A program made the translations under genes and the position numbers. From assembly GCF_051014685.1 (NCBI RefSeq), contig NW_027478536.1, positions 868,001 to 932,000 of the forward strand: DNA of 64,000 nucleotides, given 5' to 3'. The notes beneath the pieces are model-generated. The model searched no databases, was not told the DNA's origin, and saw only the letters and a list, made by a program, of their open reading frames with translations. The stretch is from Ptiloglossa arizonensis. Lineage: Eukaryota; Arthropoda; Insecta; Hymenoptera; Colletidae. Shown here in pieces: positions 38,066 to 51,289 of the stretch (within the stretch, counting starts at the first letter, position 1; the number at the start of each line of letters is the position of its first letter).

Positions 38066-39817
38066 AGAAATTCCTGTTGCATCTGAAAGTAGAAACTCGC
38101 CGGATTACAACGGTGTGTGTACTTTTCCCCTAGGCCATTCCAATTATTGGTTTCGAGTATCAAATCAGCCAAAATTTTGATAGTTTCTCAACCATTCCTT
38201 AACTTCAAACTCCCATATCTCGCGAACGGATTGACGAACTCGAGAAATTCCTGTCGAAGCTGAAAGTAGAAACTCGCCCGATTACAATGGTGTGTGTACT
38301 TTTCCCCTAGGCCATAGTAGTTATTGGTTTCGAGTATCAGACTTGCGAAAATTTTGATGATTCCTCAACCATTCCTTAATTTCAAACTCCCATATCTCGC
38401 GAACGGATTGACGAACTCGAGTAATTCCTATTGCATCTGAAAGTAGAATCTCGCCCGATTTCAATGGTGTGTGTACTTTTCCCCTAGGCCATTGCAGTTA
38501 TTGGTTTCGAGTATCAGACTTGCGAAAATTTTGATGGTTGCTCAAGCGTTCCTTAACTTCAAACTCCCATATCTCGCGAACGGATTGACGAACTCGAGAA
38601 ATTCCTGTTGCATCGGAAAGTAGAAACTCGCCGGATTACAATGGTGTGTGTACTTTTCCCCTAGGCCATTCCAGTTATTGGTTTCGAGTATCAAATCAGC
38701 GAAAATTTTGATGGTTTCTCAACCATTCCTTAACTTCAAACTCCCATATCTCGCGAAAGGATTGACGAACTCGAGAAATTCCTGTTGAATCTGAAAGTAG
38801 AAACTCGCCCGATTACAATGGTGTGTGTATTTTTCCGCTAGGCCATTCCAGTTATTGGTTTCAAGTATCAAATCAGCGAAAATTTTGATTCCTCAACCAT
38901 TCCTTAATTTCAAACTCCCATATCTCGCAAACGGATTGACGAACTCGAGTAATTCCAATTGCATCTGAAAGGAGAAACTCGCCCGATTTCAACGGTATGG
39001 GTACTTTTTCCCTAGGCCATTCCAGTTATTGGTTTCGGGTATCAGACTTGCGAAAATTTTGATGGTTTCTCAACCATTCCTTAACTTCAAACTCCCATAT
39101 CTCGCGAACGATTTGACGAACTCGAGAAATTCCTATTGCATCTGAAATCAGAAACTCGCCCGATTACAACGGTTTGTGTAATTTTGCCCTAGGCCATAGT
39201 AGTTATTGGTTTCGAGTATCAGACTTGCGAAAATTTTGATGGTTTATCAAGCGTTCCTTAACTTCTAACTCCCATATCTCGCAAACGGATTGACGAACTC
39301 GAGAAATTCCTGTTGCATCTGAAAGTAGAAACTCGCCCGATTACAATGGTATGTGTACTTTTCCCCTAGGCCATTATAGTTATTGGTTTCGGGTATCAGA
39401 CCAGCGAAAATTTTGATGGTTCCTCAACCATTCCTTAATTTCAAACTCCCATACCTCGCAAACGGATTGACGAACTCGAGTAATTCCAATTGTATCTGAA
39501 AGGAGAAACTCGCCCGATTTCAACGGTATGGGTACTTTTTCCCTAGGCCATTCCAGTTATTGGTTTCGGGTATCAGACTTGCGAAAATTTTGATGGTTGC
39601 TCAAGCGTTCCTTAACTTCTAAATCCCATATTTCGCAAACGGATTGACGAACTCGAGAAATTCCTGTTGCATCTGTAAGTTGAAACCCGCCCGATTACAA
39701 TGGTGTGTGTATTTTTCCCCTAGGCCATTCCGGTTGTTGGTGTCGAGTATCAAATCAGCGAAAATTTTGGTGGTTTCTCAACCATTCCTTAACTTCAAAC
39801 TCCCATATCTCGCGAAC
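38066..39817 (+). repeat. Partial third copy of the 17-mer series
   Basis: It matches 33,116-34,867 at a constant 4,950 bp offset (marks at 38,002 and 38,887). It represents the sequence that originally followed the 41-mer block before duplication. It ends near 39,817, where 'gcgaacgatttgacg' replaces 'gcgaacggattgacg'. Confidence 0.8.
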
Positions 39818-40714
39818 GATTTGACGAACTCGAGAAATTCCTATTGCACCTGAAAGCAGAAACTCGCCCGATTACAACGGTTTGTGTAATTTTGCCCTAG
39901 GCCATAGTAGTTATTGGTTTCGAGTATCAGACTTGCGAAAATTTTGATGGTTTCTCAACCATTCCTTAACTTCAAACTCCCATATCTCGTGAACGATTTG
40001 ACGAACTCGAGAAATTCCTGTTGCATCTGAAAGTAGAAACTCGCCCGATTACAATGGTGTGTGTACTTTTCCCCTAGGCCATTATAGTTATTGGTTTCGG
40101 GTATCAGACCAGCGAAAATTTTGATGGTTCCTCAACCATTCCTTAATTTCAAACTCCCATACCTCGCAAACGGATTGACGAACTCGAGTAATTCTAATTG
40201 CATCTGAAAGGAGAAACTCGCCCGATTTCAACGGTATGGGTACTTTTTCCCTAGGCCATTCCAGTTACTGGTTTCGGGTATCAGACTTGCGAAAATTTTG
40301 ATGGTTTCTCAAGCGTTCCTTAACTTCAAACTCCCATATCTCGCGAACGGATTGACGAACTCGAGAAATTCCTGTTGCATCTGAAAGTAGAAGCTCGCCG
40401 GATTACAACGGTGTGTGTACTTTTCCCCTAGGCCATTCCAATTATTGGTTTTGAGTATCAAATCAGCGAAAATTTTGATGGTTTCTCAACCATTCCTTAA
40501 CTTCAAACTCCCATATCTCGCGAACGGATTGACGAACTCGAGAAATTCCTGTCGAAGCTGAAATTAGAAACTCGTCCGATTACAATGGTGTGTGAACTTT
40601 TCCCCTAGGCCATAGTAGTTATTGGTTTCGGGTATCAGACTTGCGAAAATTTTGATGGTTGCTCAAGCGTTCCTTAACTTAAAACTCCCATATCTCGCGA
40701 ACGGATTGACGAAC

Positions 40715-41068
40715 TGGAGATATTCCTGTTGCATCTGAAAGTAGAAACCCACCCGATTACAATGGTGTGTGCACTTTTCCCCTAGACCTTTGTAGTTATT
40801 GGTTTCGAGTATCAGACTTGCGAAAATTTTGATGGTTGCTCAAGCGTTCCTTAACTTCAAACTCCCATATCTCGCGAACGGATTGACGAACTCGAGAAAT
40901 TCCAGTTGCACCTGAAAGTAGAATCTCGCCCGATTTCAATGGTGTGTGTACTTTTCCCCTAGGCCATAGCAGTTATTGGTTTCGAGTATCAGACTTGCGA
41001 AAATTTTGATGGTTTCTCAAGCGTTCCTTAACTTCAAACTCCCATATCTCGCGAACGGATTGACGAAC
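40715..41068 (+). repeat. 2-mer step with 'ctggagatattcc' marks (354 bp)
   Basis: The rare 'ctggagatattcc' followed by 'gaaacccacccgattac' and 'gcacttttcccctagacc' occurs at 40,715 and again at 41,069. This marks a local two-monomer duplication in the transition between domains II and III. Confidence 0.65.
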
Positions 41069-41544
41069 TGGAGATATTCCTGTTGCATCTGAAAGTAGAA
41101 ACCCACCCGATTACAATGGTGTGTGCACTTTTCCCCTAGACCTTTGTAGTTATTGGTTTCGAGTATCAGACTTGCGAAAATTTTGATGGTTGCTCAAGCG
41201 TTCCTTAACTTCAAACTCCCATATCTCGCGAACGGATTGACGAACTCGAGAAATTCCTGTTGAATCTGAAAGTAGAAACTCGCCCGATTACAATGGTGTG
41301 TGTACTTTTCCCCTAGGCCATAGTAGTTATTGGTTTCAAGTATCAAATCAGCGAAAATTTTGATGGTTTCGCAACCATTCCTTAACTTCAAACTCCCATA
41401 TCTCGCGAACGGATTGACGAACTCGAGAAATTCCTGTCGAAGCTGAAAGTACAAACTCGTCCGATTACAATGGTGTGTGTACTTTTCCCCTAGGCCATAG
41501 TAGTTATTGGTTTCGGGTATCAGACTTGCGAAAATTTTGATGGT

Positions 41545-44375
41545 TACTCAAGCGTTCCTTAACTTCAAACTCCCATATCTCGCGAACGGATTGACGAACT
41601 CGAGAAATTCCTGTCGAAGCTGAAAGTACAAACTCGTCCGATTACAATGGTGTGTGTACTTTTCCCCTAGGCCATAGTAGTTATTGGTTTCGGGTATCAG
41701 ATTTGCGAAAAATTGATGGTTGCTCAAGCGCTCCTTAACTTCAAACTCCCATATCTCGCGAACGGATTGACGAACTCGAGAAATTCCTGTTGCATCTGAA
41801 AGTAGAAAAACACCCGATAACAATGGTGTGTGTACTATTCCCCTAGGCCATAGTAGTTATTGGTTTCGAGTATCAGACTTGCGAAAATTTTGATGGTTTC
41901 TCAAGCGTTCCTTAACTTCAAACTCCCATATCTTGCGAACGGATTGACGAACTCGAGAAATTCCTGTTGCATCTGAAAGTAGAAACTCGCCGGATTACAA
42001 CGGTGTGTGTACTTTTCCCCTAGGCCATTCCAATTATTGGTTTCGAGTATCAAATCAGCGAAAATTTTGATGGTTTCTCAACCATTCCTTAACTTCAAAC
42101 TCCCATATCTCGCGAACGGATTGACGAACTCGAGAAATTCCTGTCGAAGCTGAAAGTAGAAACTCGCCCGATTACAATGGTGTGTGTACTTTTCCCCTAG
42201 GCCATAGTAGTTATTGGTTTCGGGTATCAGACTAGCGAAAATTTTGATGGTTGCTCAAGCGTTCCTTAACTTCAAACTCCCATATCTCGCGAACGGATTG
42301 ACGAACTCGAGAAATTCCTGTTGCATCTGAAAGTAGAAACCCACTCGATAACAATGGTGTGTGTACTTTTCCCCTAGGCCATAGTAGTTATTGGTTTCGA
42401 GTATCAGACTTGCGAACATTTTGATGGTTGCTCAAGCGTTCCTTAACTTCAAACTCCCATATCTCGCGAAGGGATTGACGAACTCGAGAAATTCCAGTTG
42501 CATCTGAAAGTAGAATCTCGCCCGATTTCAATGGTGTGTGTACTTTTCCCCTAGGCCATTGCAGTTATTGGTTTCGAGTATCAGACTTGCGAAAATTTTG
42601 ATGGTTGCTCAAGCGTTCCTTAACTTCAAACTCCCATATCTCGCGAACGGATTGACGAACTCGAGAAATTCCTGTCGAAGCTGAAAGTACAAACTCGTCC
42701 GATTACAATGGTGTGTGTACTTTTCCCCTAGGCCATAGTAGTTATTGGTTTCGGATATCAGATTTGCGAAAATTTTGATGGTTGCTCAAGCGCTCCTTAA
42801 CTTCAAACTCCCATATCTCGCGAACGGATTGACGAACTCGAGAAATTCCTGTTGCATCTGAAAGTAGAAAAACACCCGATAACAATGGTGTGTGTACTAT
42901 TCCCCTAGGCCATAGTAGTTATTGGTTTCGAGTATCAGACTTGCGAAAATTTTGATGGTTTCTCAAGCGTTCCTTAACTTCAAACTCCCATATCTTGCGA
43001 ACGGATTGACGAACTCGAGAAATTCCTGTTGCATCTGAAAGTAGAAACTCGCCGGATTACAACAGTGTGTGTACTTTTCCCCTAGGCCATTGCAGTTATT
43101 GGTTTCGAGTATCAAATCAGCGAAAATTTTGATCGTTTCTCAACCATTCCTTAACTTCAAACTCCCATATCTCGCGAACGGATTGACGAACTCGAGAAAT
43201 TCCTGTCGAAGCTGAAAGTAGAAACTCGCCCGATAACAATGGTGTGTGTACTTTTCCCCTAGGCCATAGTAGTTATTGGTTTCGAGTATCAGACTTGCGA
43301 ACATTTTGATGGTTGCTCAAGCGTTCCTTAACTTCAAACTCCCATATCTCGCGAAGGGATTGACGAACTCGAGAAATTCCAGTTGCATCTGAAAGTAGAA
43401 TCTCGCCCGATTTCAATGGTGTGTGTACTTTTCCCCTAGGCCATTGCAGTTATTTGTTTCGAGTATCAGACTTGCGAAAATTTTGATAGTTGCTCAAGCG
43501 TTCCTTAACTTCAAACTCCCATACCTTGCGAACGGATTCACGAACTCGAGAAATTCCTGTCGAAGCTGAAAGTACAAACTCGTCCGATTACAATGGTGTG
43601 TGTACTTTTCCCCTAGGCCATAGTAGTTATTGGTTTCGGGTATCAGACTTGCGAAAATTTTGATGGTTGCTCAAGCGTTCCTTAACTTCAAACTCCCATA
43701 TCTCGCGAACGGATTGACGAACTCGAGAAATTCCTGTCGAAGCTGAAAGTACAAACTCGTCCGATTACAATGGTGTGTGTACTTTTCCCCTAGGCCATAG
43801 TAGTTATTGGTTTCGGGTATCAGATTTGCGAAAATTTTGATGGTTGCTCAAGCGCTCCTTAACTTCAAACTCCCATATCTCGCGAACGGATTGACGAACT
43901 CGAGAAATTCCTGTTGCATCTGAAAGTAGAAAAACACCCGATAACAATGGTGTGTGTACTATTCCCCTAGGCCATAGTAGTTATTGGTTTCGAGTATCAG
44001 ACTTGCGAAAATTTTGATGGTTTCTCAAGCGTTCCTTAACTTCAAACTCCCATATCTTGCGAACGGATTGACGAACTCGAGAAATTCCTGTTGCATCTGA
44101 AAGTAGAAACTCGCCGGATTACAACGGTGTGTGTACTTTTCCCCTAGGCCATTCCAATTATTGGTTTCGAGTATCAAATCAGCGAAAATTTTGATGGTTT
44201 CTCAACCATTCCTTAACTTCAAACTCCCATATCTCGCGAACGGATTGACGAACTCGAGAAATTCCTGTCGAAGCTGAAAGTAGAAACTCGCCCGATTACA
44301 ATGGTGTGTGTACTTTTCCCCTAGGCCATAGTAGTTATTGGTTTCGGGTATCAGACTAGCGAAAATTTTGATGGT
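41545..44375 (+). repeat. 16-mer higher-order repeat, copy 1 (2,831 bp)
   Basis: Sixteen monomers with one 1-bp deletion ('gcgaaaaattgatgg' near 41,706), so 16 x 177 - 1 = 2,831. Within it the 'cagatttgcg' monomer recurs at 41,699, 42,760 and 43,822, and next at 44,530. Steps are therefore 6, 6 and 4 monomers, showing the 16-mer grew from a smaller repeated block. Marks include 'tcggatatcag' at 42,752. Confidence 0.85.
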
Positions 44376-47206
44376 TGCTCAAGCGTTCCTTAACTTCAAA
44401 CTCCCATATCTCGCGAACGGATTGACGAACTCGAGAAATTCCTGTCGAAGCTGAAAGTACAAACTCGTCCGATTACAATGGTGTGTGTACTTTTCCCCTA
44501 GGCCATAGTAGTTATTGGTTTCGGGTATCAGATTTGCGAAAAATTGATGGTTGCTCAAGCGCTCCTTAACTTCAAACTCCCATATCTCGCGAACGGATTG
44601 ACGAACTCGAGAAATTCCTGTTGCATCTGAAAGTAGAAAAACACCCGATAACAATGGTGTGTGTACTATTCCCCTAGGCCATAGTAGTTATTGGTTTCGA
44701 GTATCAGACTTGCGAAAATTTTGATGGTTTCTCAAGCGTTCCTTAACTTCAAACTCCCATATCTTGCGAACGGATTGACGAACTCGAGAAATTCCTGTTG
44801 CATCTGAAAGTAGAAACTCGCCGGATTACAACGGTGTGTGTACTTTTCCCCTAGGCCATTCCAATTATTGGTTTCGAGTATCAAATCAGCGAAAATTTTG
44901 ATGGTTTCTCAACCATTCCTTAACTTCAAACTCCCATATCTCGCGAACGGATTGACGAACTCGAGAAATTCCTGTCGAAGCTGAAAGTAGAAACTCGCCC
45001 GATTACAATGGTGTGTGTACTTTTCCCCTAGGCCATAGCAGTTATTGGTTTCGGGTATCAGACTAGCGAAAATTTTGATGGTTGCTCAAGCGTTCCTTAA
45101 CTTCAAACTCCCATATCTCGCGAACGGATTGACGAACTCGAGAAATTCCTGTTGCATCTGAAAGTAGAAACCCACTCGATAACAATGGTGTGTGTACTTT
45201 TCCCCTAGGCCATAGTAGTTATTGGTTTCGAGTATCAGACTTGCGAACATTTTGATGGTTGCTCAAGCGTTCCTTAACTTCAAACTCCCATATCTCGCGA
45301 AGGGATTGACGAACTCGAGAAATTCCAGTTGCATCTGAAAGTAGAATCTCGCCCGATTTCAATGGTGTGTGTACTTTTCCCCTAGGCCATTGCAGTTATT
45401 GGTTTCGAGTATCAGACTTGCGAAAATTTTGATGGTTGCTCAAGCGTTCCTTAACTTCAAACTCCCATATCTCGCGAACGGATTGACGAACTCGAGAAAT
45501 TCCTGTCGAAGCTGAAAGTACAAACTCGTCCGATTACAATGGTGTGTGTACTTTTCCCCTAGGCCATAGTAGTTATTGGTTTCGGATATCAGATTTGCGA
45601 AAATTTTGATGGTTGCTCAAGCGCTCCTTAACTTCAAACTCCCATATCTCGCGAACGGATTGACGAACTCGAGAAATTCCTGTTGCATCTGAAAGTAGAA
45701 AAACACCCGATAACAATGGTGTGTGTACTATTCCCCTAGGCCATAGTAGTTATTGGTTTCGAGTATCAGACTTGCGAAAATTTTGATGGTTTCTCAAGCG
45801 TTCCTTAACTTCAAACTCCCATATCTTGCGAACGGATTGACGAACTCGAGAAATTCCTGTTGCATCTGAAAGTAGAAACTCGCCGGATTACAACAGTGTG
45901 TGTACTTTTCCCCTAGGCCATTGCAGTTATTGGTTTCGAGTATCAAATCAGCGAAAATTTTGATCGTTTCTCAACCATTCCTTAACTTCAAACTCCCATA
46001 TCTCGCGAACGGATTGACGAACTCGAGAAATTCCTGTCGAAGCTGAAAGTAGAAACTCGCCCGATAACAATGGTGTGTGTACTTTTCCCCTAGGCCATAG
46101 TAGTTATTGGTTTCGAGTATCAGACTTGCGAACATTTTGATGGTTGCTCAAGCGTTCCTTAACTTCAAACTCCCATATCTCGCGAAGGGATTGACGAACT
46201 CGAGAAATTCCAGTTGCATCTGAAAGTAGAATCTCGCCCGATTTCAATGGTGTGTGTACTTTTCCCCTAGGCCATTGCAGTTATTTGTTTCGAGTATCAG
46301 ACTTGCGAAAATTTTGATAGTTGCTCAAGCGTTCCTTAACTTCAAACTCCCATACCTTGCGAACGGATTCACGAACTCGAGAAATTCCTGTCGAAGCTGA
46401 AAGTACAAACTCGTCCGATTACAATGGTGTGTGTACTTTTCCCCTAGGCCATAGTAGTTATTGGTTTCGGGTATCAGACTTGCGAAAATTTTGATGGTTG
46501 CTCAAGCGTTCCTTAACTTCAAACTCCCATATCTCGCGAACGGATTGACGAACTCGAGAAATTCCTGTCGAAGCTGAAAGTACAAACTCGTCCGATTACA
46601 ATGGTGTGTGTACTTTTCCCCTAGGCCATAGTAGTTATTGGTTTCGGGTATCAGATTTGCGAAAATTTTGATGGTTGCTCAAGCGCTCCTTAACTTCAAA
46701 CTCCCATATCTCGCGAACGGATTGACGAACTCGAGAAATTCCTGTTGCATCTGAAAGTAGAAAAACACCCGATAACAATGGTGTGTGTACTATTCCCCTA
46801 GGCCATAGTAGTTATTGGTTTCGAGTATCAGACTTGCGAAAATTTTGATGGTTTCTCAAGCGTTCCTTAACTTCAAACTCCCATATCTTGCGAACGGATT
46901 GACGAACTCGAGAAATTCCTGTTGCATCTGAAAGTAGAAACTCGCCGGATTACAACGGTGTGTGTACTTTTCCCCTAGGCCATTCCAATTATTGGTTTCG
47001 AGTATCAAATCAGCGAAAATTTTGATGGTTTCTCAACCATTCCTTAACTTCAAACTCCCATATCTCGCGAACGGATTGACGAACTCGAGAAATTCCTGTC
47101 GAAGCTGAAAGTAGAAACTCGCCCGATTACAATGGTGTGTGTACTTTTCCCCTAGGCCATAGTAGTTATTGGTTTCGGGTATCAGACTAGCGAAAATTTT
47201 GATGGT
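44376..47206 (+). repeat. 16-mer higher-order repeat, copy 2 (2,831 bp)
   Basis: Tandem copy of 41,545-44,375, including the same 1-bp deletion near 44,537 and 'tcggatatcag' at 45,583. The one clear difference I noted is 'ccatagcag' near 45,034 for 'ccatagtag'. The 'cagatttgcg' monomers are at 44,530, 45,591 and 46,653. Confidence 0.85.
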
Positions 47207-48340
47207 TGCTCAAGCGTTCCTTAACTTCAAACTCCCATATCTCGCGAACGGATTGACGAACTCGAGAAATTCCTGTCGAAGCTGAAAGTACAAACTCGTC
47301 CGATTACAATGGTGTGTGTACTTTTCCCCTAGGCCATAGTAGTTATTGGTTTCGGGTATCAGATTTGCGAAAATTTTGATGGTTGCTCAAGCGCTCCTTA
47401 ACTTCAAACTCCCATATCTCGCGAACGGATTGACGAACTCGAGAAATTCCTGTTGCATCTGAAAGTAGAAAAACACCCGATAACAATGGTGTGTGTACTA
47501 TTCCCCTAGGCCATAGTAGTTATTGGTTTCGAGTATCAGACTTGCGAAAATTTTGATGGTTTCTCAAGCGTTCCTTAACTTCAAACTCCCATACCTTGCG
47601 AACGGATTGACGAACTCGAGAAATTCCTGTTGCATCTGAAAGTAGAAACTCGCCGGATTACAACGGTGTGTGTACTTTTCCCCTAGGCCATTCCAATTAT
47701 TGGTTTCGAGTATCAAATCAGCGAAAATTTTGATGGTTTCTCAACCATTCCTTAACTTCAAACTCCCATATCTCGCGAACGGATTGACGAACTCGAGAAA
47801 TTCCTGTCGAAGCTGAAAGTAGAAACTCGCCCGATTACAATGGTGTGTGTACTTTTCCCCTAGGCCATAGTAGTTATTGGTTTCGGGTATCAGACTAGCG
47901 AAAATTTTGATGGTTGCTCAAGCGTTCCTTAACTTCAAACTCCCATATCTCGCAAACGGATTGACGAACTCGAGAAATTCCTGTTGCATCTGAAAGTAGA
48001 AACCCACCCGATAACAATGGTGTGTGTACTTTTCCCCTAGGCCATAGTAGTTATTGGTTTCGAGTATCAGACTTGCGAACATTTTGATGGTTGCTCAAGC
48101 GTTCCTTAACTTCAAACTCCCATATCTCGCGAAGGGATTGACGAACTCGAGAAATTCCAGTTGCATCTGAAAGTAGAATCTCGCCCGATTTCAATGGTGT
48201 GTGTACTTTTCCCCTAGGCCATTGCAGTTATTGGTTTCGAGTATCAGACTTGCGAAAATTTTGATGGTTGCTCAAGCGTTCCTTAACTTCAAACTCCCAT
48301 ACCTTGCGAACGGATTCACGAACTCGAGAAATTCCTGTTG
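47207..48340 (+). repeat. Degenerate continuation of the 16-mer series
   Basis: It begins like the third copy of the 16-mer ('cagatttgcg' at 47,361, again 4 monomers after 46,653) but lacks the 1-bp deletion. It then follows a shortened order ('cagactagcg', 'gcgaacattttg', 'accttgcgaacggattcacg'). The third copy is therefore partial and rearranged. Confidence 0.6.
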
Positions 48341-51289
48341 CATCTGAAGGTAGAAACTCGCCCGATTACAATGGTGTGTGCACTTTTCCCCTAGACCTTA
48401 GTAGTTATTGGTTTCGAGTGTCAGACTTGCGAAGATTTTGATGGTTGCTCAAGCGTTCCTTAACTTCAAACTCCCATATCTCGCGAACGGATTGACGAAC
48501 TCGAGAAATTCCTGTTGCATCGGAAAGTAGAAACTCGCCGGATTACAATGGTGTGTACTTTTCCCCTAGGCCATTCCAGTTATTGGTTTCGAGTATCAAA
48601 TCAGCGAAAATTTTGATGGTTTCTCAACCATTCCTTAACTTCAGACTCCCATATCTCGCGAACGGATTGACGAACTCGAGAAATTCCTGTTGAATCTGAA
48701 AGTACAAACTCGCCCGATAACAATGGTGTGTGTACTTTTCCCCTAGGCCATAGTAGTTACTGGTTTCGGGTATCAGACTTGCGAAAATTTTGATGGTTGC
48801 TCAAGCGTTCCTTAACTTCAAACTCCCATATCTAGCGAACGGATTGACGAACTCGAGAAATTCCTGTTGCATCTGAAAGTAGAAACCCACGCGATAACAA
48901 TGGTGTGTGTACTTTTCCCCTAGGCCATAGTAGTTATTGGTTTCGAGTATCAGACTTGCGAAAATTTTGATGGTTGCTCAAGCGTTCCTTAACTTCAAAC
49001 TCCCATATCTCGCGACGGGATTGACGAATTCGAGAAATTCCTATTGCATCTGAAAGCAGAAACTCGCCCGATCAACGGTAAGTGTACTTTTCCCCTAGGC
49101 CATTCCAGTTGTTGGTTTCGAGTATCAGACTTGCGAAAATTTTGATGTTTGCTCAAGCGTTCCTTAACTTCAAACTCCCATATCTCGCGAACGAATTGAC
49201 GAACTCGAGAAATTCCAGTTGCATCTGAAAGTAGAATCTCGCCCGATTTCAATGGTGTGTGTACTTTCCCCCAGGCCATAGCAGTTATTGGTTTCGAGTA
49301 TCAGACTTGCGAAAATTTTGATGGTTTCTCAACCATTCCTTAACTTCAAACTCCCATATCTCGCGAACGGATTGACGAACTCGAGAAATTCCTGTTGAAT
49401 CTGAAAGTAGAAACTCGCCCGATTACAATGGTGTGTGTACTTTTCCCCTAGGCCATAGTAGTTATTGGTTTGAAGTATCAAATCAGCGGAAATTTTGATG
49501 GATTCGCAACCATTCCTTAACTTCAAACTCCCATATCTCGCGAATGGATTGACGAACTCGCGAAATTCCTGTCGAAGCTGAAAGTACAAACTCGTCCGAT
49601 TACAATGGTGTGTGTACTTTTCCCCTAGGCCATAGTAGTTATTGGTTTCGGGTATCAGACTTGCGAAAATTTTGATGGTTGCTCAAGCGTTCCTTAACTT
49701 CAAACTCCCATATCTCGCGAACGGATTGACGAACTCGAGAAATTCCTGTCGAAGCTGAAAGTACAAACTCGTCCGATTACAATGGTGTGTGTACTTTTCC
49801 CCTAGGCCATAGTAGTTATTGGTTTCGGGTATCAGACTTGCGAAAATTTTGATGGTTGCTCAAGCGTTCCTTAACTTCAAACTCCCATATCTCGCGAACG
49901 GATTGACGAACTCGAGAAATTCCTGTTGCATCGGAAAGTAGAAACTCGCCGGATTACAGTGGTGTGTGTACTTTTCCCCTAGGCCATTCCAGTTATTGGT
50001 TTGGAGTATCAAATCAGCGAAAATTTTGATGGTTTCTCAACCATTCCTTAACTTCAGACTCCCATATCTCGCGAACGGATTGACGAACTCGAGAAATTCC
50101 TGTTGAATCTGAAAGTAGAAACTCGCCCGATTACAATGGTGTGTGTACTTTTCCCCTAGGCCATAGTAGTTACTGGTTTCGGGTATCAGACTTGCGAAAA
50201 TTTTGATGGTTGCTCAAGCGTTCCTTAACTTCAAACTCCCATATCTAGCGAACGGATTGACGAACTCGAGAAATTCCTGTTGCATCTGAAAGTAGAAACC
50301 CACCCGATAACAATGGTGTGTGTACTTTTCCCCTAGGCCATAGTAGTTATTGGTTTCGAGTATCAGACTTGCGAAAATTTTGATGGTTGCTCAAGCGTTC
50401 CTTAACTTCAAACTCCCATATCTAGCGAACGGATTGACGAACTCGAGAAATTCCTGTTGCATCTGAAAGTAGAAACCCACCCGATAACAATGGTGTGTGT
50501 ACTTTTCCCCTAGGCCATAGTAGTTATTGGTTTCGAGTATCAGACTTGCGAAAATTTTGATGGTTGCTCAAGCGTTCCTTAACTTCAAACTCCCATATCT
50601 CGCGAACGGATTGACGAACTCGAGAAATTCCTGTTGCATCTGAAAGGAGAAACTCGCCCGATTACAATGGTGTGTGTACTTTTCCCCTAGGCCATAGTAG
50701 TTACTGGTTTCGGGTATCAGACTTGCAAAAATTTTTATGGTTGCTCAAGCGTTCCTTAACTTCAAACTCCCATATGTCGCGAACGGATTGACGAACTCGA
50801 GAAATTCCTGTTGCATCTGAAAGTAGAAACCCACCCGATAACAATGGTGTGTGTACTTTTCCCCTAGGCCATAGTAGTTATTGGTTTCGAGTATCAGAAT
50901 TGCGAAAACTTTGATGGTTGCTCAAGCGTTCCTTAACTTCAAACTCCCATATCTTGCGAACGGATTGACGAACTCGAGAAATTCCTGTTGCATCTGAAAG
51001 GAGAAACTCGCCCGATTACAATCGTGTGTGTACTTTTCCCATAGGCCACAGTAGTTATTGATTTCGAGTATCAGACTTGCGAAAATTTTGATGGTTGCTC
51101 AAGCGTTCCTTAACTTCAAACTCCCATATCTCGCGAACGGATTGACGAACTCGAGAAATTCCTGTTGCATCTGAAAGTAGAAACTCGCCCGATTACAATG
51201 GGGTGTGTACTTTTCCCCTAGGTCATTCCAGTTGTTGGTTTCGAGTATCAAATCAGCGAAAATTTTGGTGGTTTCTCAACCATTCCTTA

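Larger units (their letters stand above)
20851..39817 (+). repeat. Satellite domain II
   Basis: About 107 monomers. The 'ccatagtag' plus 'gctcaagcg' class is mixed with a 'ccattcc' plus 'tatcaaatcagcg' class, without strict alternation. Nearly all of it is explained by nested duplications: a 17-mer (3,006 bp) in tandem, and a roughly 41-mer (7,251 bp) copied in tandem with one monomer lost. Shared rare marks, such as 3-bp deletions, 'gaaggtttctcaagcg' and 'cccgaataca', tie the copies together. The domain I variants 'gcatatgaaagc' and 'caatagtag' are absent as far as I can see. Confidence 0.75.
39818..51289 (+). repeat. Satellite domain III
   Basis: About 65 monomers. Diagnostic variants are 'cgaagctgaaagtac' followed by 'aaactcgtccg', 'tcagatttgcg', 'tcagactagcg' and 'gcgaacattttg'. 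The centre is a tandem 16-mer of 2,831 bp. The flanks hold short-range duplications, including a 2-monomer repeat of 'ctggagatattcc' at 40,715 and 41,069 and adjacent 'atctagcg' monomers at 50,247 and 50,424. Small deletions mark single units: -2 near 48,550, -2 near 49,071 and -1 near 49,266. Confidence 0.7.
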
